Source: Edolisoma coerulescens (Eukaryota > Chordata > Aves > Passeriformes > Campephagidae). From it: DNA of 64,000 bases. This document shows, in pieces, positions 1 through 12,325 of this stretch. Positions within the stretch are counted from its first letter, which is position 1, and every line of letters begins with the position of its first letter. A program made the translations under genes and the position numbers. A model generated the notes under the pieces. It saw nothing but the letters and a program-made list of their open reading frames with translations, was not told the DNA's origin and searched no databases. The stretch spans positions 806,001 through 870,000 of the forward strand of contig VWZW01004141.1 in NCBI GenBank assembly GCA_013397115.1. The letters are read 5' to 3'.

Positions 1-1334
1 ATACACAGTCTGATCTTGCATCTTTAAGGTAGTGAAACTCCTTTTAAGACCTCTGTGAGGTGCACAGGCACTGAACCTCAGGGAGAGAAAACTGGACACT
101 GTGGTTTGTTTTTCTTTACAAGCAGTCAAACTTCAGGCCGTGCTGAGGTCCCAGCTTTGAACCTCACCAGTTCCTGAGGCAAGAGCTCTTGACAGACCAG
201 GCACAAATGCCAGCTGCTCTGGTTCTCATTTTCTCAGACCAGCCTCCCAGAAAAAAACCCCAAACTCACAAACCAAAACAAACCCCAATTGCTATTGTGA
301 GACAAGTTGAAGTCCTTTCCCTTTGTCTCTCCTTTCCACTTACTCTTCAGAGTTTGACCCTATCTCCCTGTCCCTCTTTCAAACATCTTTTTTTTTCCTG
401 GCACAGATTTACATGGGAAGGGAAAGAAGTTAATGCCAGGGATTACTCACCCTGTTCAGGGCAGCATGTGAGAGCATTGGCCCAGATACCTCTGCTGCTC
501 CTCTTTGTGTCCTGTGCCACCTGTTGCTTATTTTCTTTTCCACATCTTCTTCAATAACTTCCCAGACTTAACACTGCTCTTGACAGAGTCATAACTTACC
601 TTCTGTATTGTGGTTCCACCCACCTCCCCCATCCCCAATTTTTTTTTGCTAGGATGGTTCATTAACCAATTCTTAACATTGGTACATGCACTATATTTTG
701 TTTTGTTCATCCTTAAAGCCTGAATCTATTGCAGTCATTAAGAGAAACTGAAATCTAGGATTGGAAACAAAATCTAAAAATCTAATAAAAGAAAAAGCAA
801 ATATAGCACGTCAAAAAATAAAGTTCTACACAATCTGGGGCGTAATGGAAGTAATGATCTGTTGCCACCCTCTGTGTCAAATTATTCAAGTGTGTTAATT
901 GTTTGCAAACATATGGAACACATGAAAAAAACTATTGTAGATTTGGAGAGTTCAAAAGTATCTCTCATACCGGGATCTTGCTTCCATTGAATTGAATTGG
1001 ACTCAATTAATTTCATAGTCTAGCAAGAATGTTAATGAACAAAATCTGAGTTGCTCCATGACTTTAGTATAATTTAGACAGTGCCTGGGACCTTCTAAAC
1101 CTATGAAGGCCTCCCTCCAAACAGCACAGCATTGCATGTCACAACCCTTTCCAGCAATACTGTTTGGAGGATGATCCCAAAGTAGCCTCCTACAGCTGGC
1201 AGTCTCCAGAGCTATGCTGCAGGACCCCTTGGGCCATGGACCAAGACCCCACACTGGGACTCTTGTCCATGTTCAGGGGCTCAAAGTCAAGGCAAGATCC
1301 TACTACAGACCTGAAATGCACCTCCTAAAAGGGA

Positions 1335-1675
1335 AATCATGGAATTATAGAAAAGCTTGTGTTGGAAGGGACCTTGAAGATCACCTTGTTCCAACCCTCT
1401 TGCTCTGGACACCTTCCACCACCCCAGGTTGCTCAGAGCTCCATCCAGGCTGGCCTTGAACACTTCCAGGGATGGGGCATCCACAGCTTCTCTGGGCAAG
1501 CTGTGCCAGGGCCTCATCACCCTCACAGAAAATACTTTTTTCTTAATATCCAATCTAAACCTACTCTCTGTTCAGTGTGAAGCTGTTCCCCCTTGTCCTG
1601 TTGCTTCATGCTTTGTAAATAGTCCCTCTCCATCTTTCTTGTAGTCTGTCTTCAGGTACTGGGAGGCTACAATTC
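1335..1675 (-). mobile_element. CR1 LINE 3' fragment
   Basis: Read on the minus strand, this ends with the CR1 3' terminus: AGGTGATCTTCAAGGTCCC, then a short tail of ATTCCATGATT type. Typical phrases are CTTGAACACTTCCAGGGATG (plus-strand reading) and GCATCCACAGCTTCTCTGGG. It covers the C-terminal end of the reverse-transcriptase frame and the 3' UTR only, so it is 5'-truncated and inactive. Confidence 0.9.
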
Positions 1676-1924
1676 ATGTTTCTGGCCACTGAATTTCAGA
1701 GGATGGATATACAGCAGCTATCACCCTGCCACAGCAGCTTGTCCCAAAACCTTTCCTCTAGTGTCAATGTGGGAAATTGATGGTTATTTCAAATTTCATA
1801 GACAATGCAACATTATTTACTGAGCTGCTGAGGAAACACGGCAGTGTAGGACATTCATCTCAGCACTGAGTTACACAGCAACCTATCACAATTGCAATGA
1901 AAAAGAATGCACAGATGAAAAGAT

Positions 1925-2045
1925 TTAAAAACTAAAAAAACCCTCAAAATAAAACCAACCAAACAACAAAAAAAACCCAAACCAGAACCAAAAAACCCGC
2001 CACAAAAATTAAAGGAAGAAAAAGACAAAACCCAAAAAACCTTTA
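1925..2045 (+). repeat. A-rich low-complexity tract
   Basis: About 120 bases are made mostly of A runs broken by C and CC (AAACCC- and AAAAC-like units) with no precise period. It could be a degraded retroelement tail, but nothing recognisable precedes it. Confidence 0.6.
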
Positions 2046-3403
2046 AGCAAACTCCAACTTCCCCCACCCCCTAAACAGGCATTGTTCCAACCACCAGCCA
2101 AACAACTCAGGTTGGAGAATTTACTGCCCAATTATTACGTGACCAGTTATTGGATAGAGTTGACAAATATTTCCTCCGCTTTCCTTTGCTTCAGAGTTGG
2201 CACTGCTCTTCTGCCTTTTGGAAGAACTAGAGCTCTTGCCAGACTGCTTGGCATTGCTCTAATTGACAATTTTAGGGCAGTAAATTAGAAGGGTTTTTCA
2301 TGTTGTTTTACTTCTAATTTTAATCAGACATAGAACCACTTGGCACACCAAGCTGCACGCTCTTCCGTGCAAGTTCACAGTGCTTCCATAAAAATACCCT
2401 CATTGAAATGTAACTTAACTTTAAAAGAGTCACACAAAAGCAATGTGCTGACTAAATGCACTAGTACGGTGCATTGAGAGACTGTGAATTCCAATTTCAG
2501 CCATACCAGTCATTTGGCATTAAAATATGCACCAGCTGTGAGTGTTTGGATCTCGATAAGTCAGAGTGTGCTGGAAAGCTGACAAGATACTGCTGTGAAA
2601 ATGTTTCCAGCCCCTAATCTTGGCTGTCTCCTCTTTTTCATATTTTGCTACCCATGTTGGTGTATAATATAGGGAGAAATAAATGCAAAATCCAAGGAAG
2701 ATGTGCATGGGGTGACACCAGTATTTATAGAATTTGTAAGATAGTGCTGCCACTCACACAGCTCTGGACTCCTCTTTGATGAGTTGTCTCTCGTCAGCCT
2801 TTCTAAACTGCTAATTTATTTTCCTCATGTGAGAAAGAGCCCTGTATTAGTAAACTGGGATATGTATTGCTGGGACAGGGAGGAATAGTGGGATTGAAAT
2901 CCACAGAGAGCCTTTCAAATTGGGACACTAGCTGCTGTCAAAGGAGCTGAAAAATGAGTCTCGACAAGGAGGTATTTTTGGACTGATTTATCAGTAGAGC
3001 GTATCATTCTGTAAACTCCTTTTTGAGCAAATATTTCTTTCCCTTCTCTCTATTATTTATTCATATCCACATTAAATCTCACACACAAGCCACCAGATTC
3101 TAACCTGCTGAGGAGGGCAAAGCAGTATGCTTCCCATCTGTTCTACTCAGCCCACAAGATGCTCTGGATCTTACCCTGCCTTTCTAGAAGGAAAATCTTC
3201 CCCCTTTCTTACAATCACCTTCCCAGCCACAAAACAGGGGTAAGTAAGGGTGAGGAAGGCTGCAAATTCACTTCAGAGTCTGAACTTTCTGTAGCAGAAA
3301 GCTGAAAAAGGACAGCCTGAAAGCAGCAATCCATTGCTGGGTTCCAGCAGTCACAGCTGCTCTGAGGCCGAGCTCGGTGCTCTGGAGCGGTCACCACACC
3401 ATC

Positions 3404-3422
3404 CTCCTCCTCCTCCTCCTCC
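3404..3422 (+). repeat. (TCC)n microsatellite
   Basis: About six uninterrupted TCC units sit within a locally GC-rich stretch. It is probably polymorphic. The overlapping Glu-rich or Pro-rich open frames are a consequence of the repeat. Confidence 0.85.
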
Positions 3423-5444
3423 TGACTTCCCTGCTGGCTCCAGTGGATACAAGAGAGGACAACACACAGAACTGGGCAGCTGGCAGAGAGCAGGAACCCC
3501 TCAGCCTGCACCCTGACCTCCCTCCCCTGCTGCTTTGCAGGTGTCAGGTGTGAAGGAAAGGTGAGGAAAAGGGCCAGGACAGCCCCGCCCGGAGCAGGGA
3601 CATTCCTGCAGCAGGGCAGGGGGCTGCCACAGGAGCTCCAGGGCTGCTCGGTGCCAGTGTAACACACTCACGTTTTTTACTATCTAGATCAAATTCTCGA
3701 AAGCCAGCAGGATTCTAGCTTTAGCTCAATGATGTTTTAGCAATGTAAAGTCCTCATAAACCCTCTAGCCTGGGGAGAGTTTCATCCATTAAAGCAAGAC
3801 AGAAGTATCAGAATCACGAATTTATCCAAAGGTGCAACCACACTCCCCCTCTGGAGCCATCCCCTGGTACTGCCATGAATGCAGCTTCAGCTGGGAACAC
3901 CCCCAGCCCTACACACGCACTCACGGTATTTAACATCAATTAATGTTTTAGCAAAATCGTGAGTAAGTTGAAGGAAGATACTAAGTACAGAACCTGGTAT
4001 TAAAGAGAAACTGCTGCAGTAGATCCTTTTTCCCCAAATGAGGTCTGCAGGGGAATAATATAATTAAGGTACATGCAAAAAAAAAAAAAAAAGCCTGTGA
4101 GCTTGCCAAAGCAGTGTTTTATAATCAAAATACCATTCCACAAATGCAAAGGTCACCTTACCTAAAACTGAGCAAAACCAAAAAGAAGTAATTTGGTAAA
4201 TCAAATACAGAAGTGGTTTTTTTTCTTTTTAAACTCCTTCTCATAGAAATAAAAAATAAAATAACATACATGTCTTATGACCAATGTCTGAAAGTAAAAA
4301 AGCAATCAGGTGCAATGGTTAAATCCAAAGGAGTTTCCCGTTTCAAGCCAAGCTCACTGCAGGGAAAACAGAGCAAACTAATTATGATGTAAATCCACAA
4401 TGAATGATGCAGAAATAGTATGCAGTGTAAACAATAATTTTGAAATTCCCAGTTTATATCAGCACTGATCTGTTTTATACACTCCAGAAGTGTAACTCAG
4501 AAAAGATATTTTTGCACTAATGAGAGACTTCTACTTTTTAATCAAAGAATAAATTAAAGCATTTTCAAAAGCATGCCAGCCTCATTAATTAGTTCCTTTA
4601 AAATGTAAAAGATGAGTACATACATGTGCCTCACTTTGTGCTTGCATCTCTTTACCTTAAATATCCTATCATGTATTATTACAGGCTTGGCTGGAAATAA
4701 TATCTCTTATTAATATTCCTTGATACCTCTCATTAGAGTATCCTGCATTCAGTTGTTTACAATTTATCTCAATTATAACTATTTGGGCTGAAGTTTACAC
4801 AGTGGGCATTTTAGAGAATTTCAGCCTGAGCACTGCATTTTCCAAGGATGAAATAAGTGAAAATAAACAATTCCACCTGTAAAAAAATCTAGTAATTGCT
4901 TCTTCAACATTAAAAAAAAAAAAAAATCCAAATGAATCCACTTCAGAAAACACATTTTGAAAAAGGTTTGAAATCTAAGAGAAGGCTGCTTTGTGCTGTC
5001 CCTATGAAAATCCACTGGCATTTAGCAAGTTATAATCCATTCTGCTTTCCACAAACCAATTTATTCATCAAAGGATGGTGAAGTCTTTCAGCTTCATTCC
5101 TTGATTACACCAATCTAAAAGTGAGAAAGGACCAGGATGGGGACTCTGCTGAGTGTCCACCCAGATCTAGTGACTTCCCCTCTGGGCTCCTGCATCCACC
5201 AGGTTAAAAGCTCCATTTGCTCATGACAAAGCTCATATCTCCCCCAGCATCTCCCCATGCAGAGGGTGATAAACACCATCTGGGCAGCTTCCCTTAGCTG
5301 GAGTGTGGGAGATCTCCGTGGATTTAGGCATTTCAGTACTTTTAAGTACCTTGCACCTCCAGCAGGTATCAGGACAATGTCTCAGGAGAGAATTGCTTTA
5401 TATTCAATTCTCTTTCAAAAGCTACAAAATCACCCAAATTAAAT

Positions 5445-5453
5445 ACCCCCCCN
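5445..5453. other. C homopolymer with ambiguous base
   Basis: A run of C ends in an N at 5453, the only ambiguous base I saw. It is most likely an unresolved homopolymer length rather than biology. Confidence 0.8.
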
Positions 5454-8400
5454 CAGAAATGTTTCTGGATGGCCACACTTATCACTCAAGAGTGAGGAAA
5501 TGCTAAATATAAGCTTCTCTCTGCAACCGTAAGTCATTCCTCTTTTTGTAAGAATTATCTTATTCTTTCTATTTTCCCCACAGGGCCAATTTCATCCAGT
5601 GCACAGCAGGAATCACGTTCACTAAATGAGCAACGATTCAATAATTTCTCCCTCTGTCACTGTTCATTACTGGTCTAGAGCCTTGCTTTTTGCATAATAT
5701 TTAGTCCAAGTTCTAAAGCAGCATTGTTTCTGTCTTTGCCAGTGCAGTACCAGACCGTTTCCAATACACCAATTGACTTATTTTCCCAATTTCTCTGCAA
5801 GATAAGGGGGCTTATTATTCTCATCTAGAAATGGAAAATGGAGTCCTTTTGTGTGTGGCATAAGCAGAAGGCAGAGTTTCAAAGTAAAAGCCAAGTGAGT
5901 ACAGGAGAAAAAGGCCTGCTTAACTCCTGGCCACGCTCACAAATTGGGGAATTGGATCCATGTCTAACAACTGACTGAACCTGCAAAGACATGGGCCCAT
6001 TACTGCAGACACAAGATGCCAACAGCACTCACGCACCAAGCAAAGGGCCTGCTTTGCAAAGCTCTACCAAACTGTAAGGACACTGCTCACTGCCAGCAGG
6101 GAAATGTATTGATGCTCCTAAGGGGCAGAATACAGAAAATTGCACGAGATCTATTACAGCCTGAGAGACAGAGGTCACCAGCAAACAGCCCTTTGCATCC
6201 AAAGCACCCAAAGCCCTCAGCTGAGCTCCCAGCCAAAGGGCACCAGGGTGGTTTGGTCAATGCTGAGTAGCCTGGCCTTGTTCTAGGTGCATGTTCCAAT
6301 TAAGGTCACTTTTGAAGGCAGCCCTGGATGCTTAGGACAAGCCTTTCTGCAGCTCCAGAGCCCCCTGGAGCAGCTGTGGCTTTCACGAGAGGCAATTCCA
6401 TTAAACAGCTGTGAATGGAGCAAGAATTTACTCTACTGTGACTTTATTTTCTGCGATTTTATCTACTTATCTTTACTGAATAAAGCAATTTGGGTCTGAT
6501 TTTATTGTCTCATCGGTCAGACTAACAGGTGTCCCAGTTGAAAGAGTTATCAGCAGATGCATGTTTCCTCTGAAACTGAAGGAATGACTTTCTGGTTCTG
6601 TATCAAACAAAGGGACTCTTTAGAGAGGAAGAATCAGCAAGCACCTGTTTGTTTACACAGTATTAGCACTAGACATTAACATATAAGAGCAGCGAACCTG
6701 GCCCACTGTTATTGTAAATGTAGAAAGCAGGTGAAAATGAAATTTCTCTGAGTGAAACAAACACTGTCCTTGTGATACTAAGCCCTGTTCTGTGTGAGCT
6801 GACAGTACTGCCACATTCACTGCATGCTGACAGCTGAGCTAAGAAGTGTAACACTATGATACAAAGGTGTCAAGACTGCTGAAATTAATACGGGATGTGC
6901 GGTGTTTAGCTTGTTGACTCAGCTAACTTAGGTGTGGTGGAGAAGCAGTATCACATGAGAGTAGAGGCACTGCAATTTAGCAAAAGGTAAAGCTATTTCT
7001 TTTTGGAAAGATTTCTGATGCTTTCTTAGAAAATGTATATTTTATACTAGACTTTTATCTGAAGATATCAGTTTCCTGCACAGGCATATGTCTGTTATTA
7101 CAGATGGGGAGAATGTAGCAGAGATGGAGCTACTTAGAAGGAGAGCAGCCAAGTGAATGATTTAGGATTCTGAATTACAGTGCTCTATCCCCTTTCCCCA
7201 ACTCTAACCAAGACACTCCAACCCTTGGAAGACAAAGGTTTTTTACTGTTGCAATAAGTGGTATTCTTTCAGATCCCACTTGTGCCACCGGGCTGTACAA
7301 TGAGATGACTCGGAACCAGGCTGTAAGGCTGGGGAAGGGCTCCAGAGCCCCCTTTATCAAGAGAGCACATGTCTGCTGCCTGTTCAGGGGAGAGGCTGCT
7401 CAACACAAACAATTGAGGACATGGTTTCAAAGTTGAGCAGTTCCAACACCATCCAGCAAACAGCAGCTCTCTGCCACGTGCTATCAAACCCCTTGCAATG
7501 GGGATTGCAACAACCCCTTACACATCCTGTTCATCTCTCTTCAAGTATCAAGGTCCTTTCACCCTTAATCTTTATAGGGTATTTTCTCTCTTTCCTTTTT
7601 CTATTTTAACTTAGTCTGATGTGGGAGACTACTAGGGCATCTTGAAGTCAGTAAACACACCTGTTGCTCTGAACCACACAGTAAAGACAAAACTGTCTTC
7701 TACTGAAATTGTTCCAGTATAGGAGAATCAAAATTTGGATCTGGAATTTCATATTATTCTTTTTGAGAAGAGAGAGACATTTCTGGTCTTACCCAGAGAG
7801 CTGCTAAATGCTTTGCATTTGCTTTACTTTGGGGACCTCGAGACCAGGCCAAATATTGGGAGGTTACCAGAAAGCTCAGACATCATTACAATGAGCACAC
7901 TGAGACACTGACGTGGATACCACGGCTTCCTGCATAAAGAGTGCTCCCTCACATCCAAGAACACTAAATTCTTACTGACTCAGCCTTGTAGCAGGCTATA
8001 TTTTAACGACACTACCACTAATCCTGACCCCACTGCAACGAACTCTGGTATTTCCTCACTGGATTCTGAGCACAGCTGTGCAAATGACAGATTTCCCTAG
8101 AATACCCATGGTTTGGAATACCCTGGTGGGGGGTGAATCACCTCAGGCTGAGCAAGAACCGAGTGCTAATCTCTCATGGTCTAGGTATGTGCTCTGCCCA
8201 CTGGCTGTTGTGCAAAGCCCTCTCCTCAGAACCTCTGCTTCTGGATCAAACGGGCAAGGGGGTGGACAGCCTGTTCTCAGGCTTCATCACTACCCACTGA
8301 TCTCCAGACAGCTCACCCAGAATTCATGGAGTAAATGTCAATCTTTTCCTTAGTCCCAGCTTAATGTTGTCTTTGTTTGTTCAGTGGTGTTGTAACCTCT

Positions 8401-11400
8401 GCAGCTCGTTACTGCTCCAAAACAAGGCTGCCTGATCTTGTACACACCAGAGGTGATGACAGCACTCCCTTTAGCCACTCAGGGACACACTAAATCATTG
8501 TGCAAGTTCTCTATTTAGGGTGTCCATGGCACAGGATTCCACTGGAACAACCAGCAGAGGGTTACATAAGCCATAAGAGATGTGCCTTGCTCCTGCCAGT
8601 CAGGGGAGTGTTGTACCAAAAGCTCATGAGAGCTTTTGAAGAAGAACTGGAACCACTATTTTTTCAAAATATTTTTGCCATTTTTCTTTCTTACTCTATG
8701 GAGAGAACACATTCCACTGAGAAACTTTGAGAATTGCCTCCAGAATATGTATTCCATCAGTCATATTTCTTAGGCAAAGCTTAAGTCAAGGATGTAAGCA
8801 CCAGAGAAAGAGATCAGTAGGGCTGGCTTCTACTAAAATTAGGGGCTTACTTAGCCTGACCAGGTACATCACAAGTGATAACACAGACTTGATGAAGGCA
8901 ACACATTAACGCAGGGCAGTTTTAAAGCTAATCTGACATGAAGAAGGTGTTTAAATTCTGTTTCTTCTCTAGACAGGTAAAGACATTACACCTTGATAGC
9001 CATCTATGCCTATATATACACCCATGCCTATCCATCTATGTTCACATTCAGCTTGAATTTTTCTTATGGGTTTAAAATATTTCACTGGGATACCAGTTAC
9101 AGCAGCAAAAGGAAAATTACCAAATGTCTCAAACCTCTTAGGCAGCCCCATATATAAGCTCATTTCAACATGTATACAGATATTTTACATTCCAGGCTCT
9201 ACAATGGCCACTTTATGGTTTTAAGTGTCTATTTCCTACAGACAAAGAAATCCGAGGTCGTCAGTTATTACATTCATGTTACCTGAACATCTTGCATTTT
9301 AGTAAAGTTTCCATGCACAAGCAATATTAACATCTGTTTCAAGGATCTCTGCTGGAATTGTAGCTTCACACAGCCAAATTGCCTATGCTTCCACCAGGGA
9401 AATGGCTATTTATTTTATGCAGCCATCTGGGCTCTAAATACTATGTTTTGTCATTTGTGGTCTTGTTTTCCAGGGTTTCTTATATGAAATTTGATTTCTT
9501 CATGACTTATTTCTTCTGTAAACGACATTTTTTTAGTAATGAAACTTGTGAATGAATGTTTCATTAGAGACTTACAACATCAGTGTCAATTCATAAATAT
9601 TTTGGATTGAGAGCCAAACCCTAATTGCAGCAGCTTTGATGGTCTACATTTTTTTTCCTGTGGAATCATATGTAAATATAATCTTTACAAGCCCATCTCC
9701 CAGTTAGATGAAGGACATATGTTCTTGCAGAATTTAATACTGCAGGATGATACTGGTCAAGTTGTTTGAACACAGACCCTTGTAGTCTCAGAGCCCAGAA
9801 CCCAGCATTTTAAACCAAGGGGCTGATGGTAATGACTAACAGCACAAACAGATTTTCACAAACCTCTATCTACTGAGTATTATTTTTGCTTGGATTATGA
9901 TAGAAATACAAATACAAATACTTCTTCCTCTCCTCACATCATACCTTTCAGATGTCCTCTTAACAGATTTTAGTACCAAGTCACAATCAAGAAAGTACCA
10001 GGCATCCTGGAAAGCCATTTAGAGAAACTGTAAGAAACCCTGGGTCAGATGAGAACAGCTGATTTTCCCAATCCTTGTTTGCTGTAGTCACAAACTGGTT
10101 TGTGATCCATCACAGAGCTCACTAACTGACAAAAGGGAACCAAGAGCAGGACCCCAAGCCACCTCAAATCTGCTCACTGCTCTCTAGATATACAACCAGC
10201 ACTCTCTTTTTAGCCATGAGAGAGCTCACTGTAAGGTAGACTGAGTGCTCCACCCCTCCACACAAACAAGCCAAGAGATCTCCCCTGCACAAGAGCCGAT
10301 CCAACAGCAGCCCGCCTTCTGTCATCCAGGTACACGTCTTCCCTGGACACATCCTCCACCAAGGCAGGATTCTCTCACTCTTCCCTCGGTTGCCTACTCT
10401 GTCTAGGAGGCCACACAAACCAGCTGGCACTAACCAAGCTGCCCTTTCCTCTCTGGGAAAGGGATAAAGCAGGCACCAAGCTACACCACAAGGAACAAAG
10501 CCATCAGAGGGCAGCGTGTGGCTAAGCCAAGGAATATAAGCTCATCCAGTTTACTCTCCTCCTCTCCCCAGTCTAATCACTGAGCAAAAGAACCAGCTCT
10601 ATTCTCACTGCTGGGACCACAGCTCCTTCCCAGTGGCAGCTCCAGTGACCCAACAGGTCCCCTCTTGACTTCCCCACACTCACAGTCACACCAGGTTTCC
10701 TTATCAGCTCGACCCCAGGGTTCCCATAGCAGTCTCAGATGTCTCGTTCCATAAAGCAATTTATTCACAGTGCAATAACACAGAAACAGCTCACCCTGAG
10801 CTACCTGCACCAAATGTATTCCTCAACACCATCACCTTTTATTATTTGTCTCATCTTACCTCCCTGCACAATCCATACTGTTTCTGCTCTCCTACCTTGT
10901 CCTTTGTCTTCTTTTCACCCAGGTGCAGTGGCCTAATCATCAGCTTTATCATCTTCACCTGGATCAGTCAGTAAATGGCTGCTGGCAAACACCTTCCAGG
11001 CAGCAATCTCAATCTCTTCCTCCAAACTATTTCTTAAAACCTCTTCTTCCAAGAATACTTTTATATAACACACTTTTATATAACAACCCTTCAGAGACAA
11101 GGAGGAGCCCATCACAAACCCAGAGAAATCTACTAATAGCAGGTTTTGCCTACACTGCTGTCAACAGGTGCATAGCATTTGTAAGGAGACAATCAAATCT
11201 GAAAGGATCTGAAACTCTTTTCAGCTGGTTGTTTGAATGAAGAAATAATTACTCTTTCCTCTGAGGCTAAACTCAGGCAGATTGACAGGATTGTCTCCTT
11301 GCTCAACAGCAGTAAATATGAGTAAAGCAGGTCTAAGCAGCTTTGACCCTTCAGGAGCCTTGTCTGTAGAGGAAGCTCTACCTCCCTTCACTTTAGCCTG

Positions 11401-12048
11401 TGACATAAACCCCTGGCCTGAGCACTTTCATTTCCCTGGAGTCACTGAGCCCAGGGTGTGACAGCTCGGAGGAGGCCAATGCTGGGTCATGATCTAGTTC
11501 ACACCCTGGAAGACAGTGACCAGCCAGGTGTGGATGTGAAAGGCACTGGTTGGAGGGATGTTCGATGTGTGCCAGCACGAGACCTGGCTCAGGCATGTGC
11601 CATTGCCGTTAACAGGGAAACATGAGCAAATTTTCCTTAAAATAAAGAAGTGGAGAAGCAAATTATGAGACTCTGCAGCTGACTGCATATGGAACTTGAG
11701 GGCAGGACCAGATAACACCTTCCCTACCCTGTAATGATGAGTAACCCCAAATTTCATTACAGACTACAGGAGATTACTAAAGCAGTCTGACTACATGATG
11801 TACTAAGAATAATTATGATCTACCCATCTTGTTCATAGCAGTCATTAAGTTGCTATATCTGTATCTGGCTTAATAACAAGGTGAAGAGTGAACGGGGGAG
11901 AAAAAGTCATTTACTTGTCTCACTGGTCATTGTTTGCTATATGCCTGGATGTCTGTTAGGGGAGAACTGAAAATTGAGAGAGAATTCCAGCACAGAAGAC
12001 TATATTTGAATAAGGGAAAGTGAGGTCTGTCCTTGTCCTACACTAATG

Positions 12049-12325
12049 CAATGGTCTCCTAAGTGGGGTGCATGCACTCAAGGGGGTACACAAGACAATT
12101 CACTGGAAGGAAGAAATTTGTTTTTACACCATTAAAATGAAAAGAAAACAACCCCCCAGTGTTTATTCCATTTTTATCTCATCCTTTTAAAATTTTGTGT
12201 GTGTGTTTTATAAGGTATATAATACATTTATAATTTATAGTGTATAGTAGTGCAGGTACATGCTCAAAAACATTTTCCTGATAGGGGCACATGATCAGAT
12301 AGTTTGGGAACCCAAAGGACTGGTC
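12049..12325. mobile_element. Candidate hAT-like MITE
   Basis: The left end reads TGGTCTCCTAAGTGGGGTGC. The reverse complement of the right end begins TGGGTTCCCAAACTATCTGA and later has GTGCCCCT. The imperfect terminal inverted similarity and the GGGGTGCATGCACTC motif resemble short non-autonomous hAT elements. No transposase frame is present and I cannot confirm a target-site duplication. Confidence 0.3.

Noticed and set aside
189..557. 122-codon open frame near the left edge
   Set aside because: Low-complexity and pyrimidine-rich translation with no recognisable motif.
1925..2045. A-rich tract as the poly(A) tail of a processed pseudogene
   Set aside because: No coding remnant precedes it on either strand.
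3215..3667. 150-codon open frame on the minus strand with a Glu-rich run
   Set aside because: It spans the TCC microsatellite and has no recognisable domain or splice-linked neighbour.
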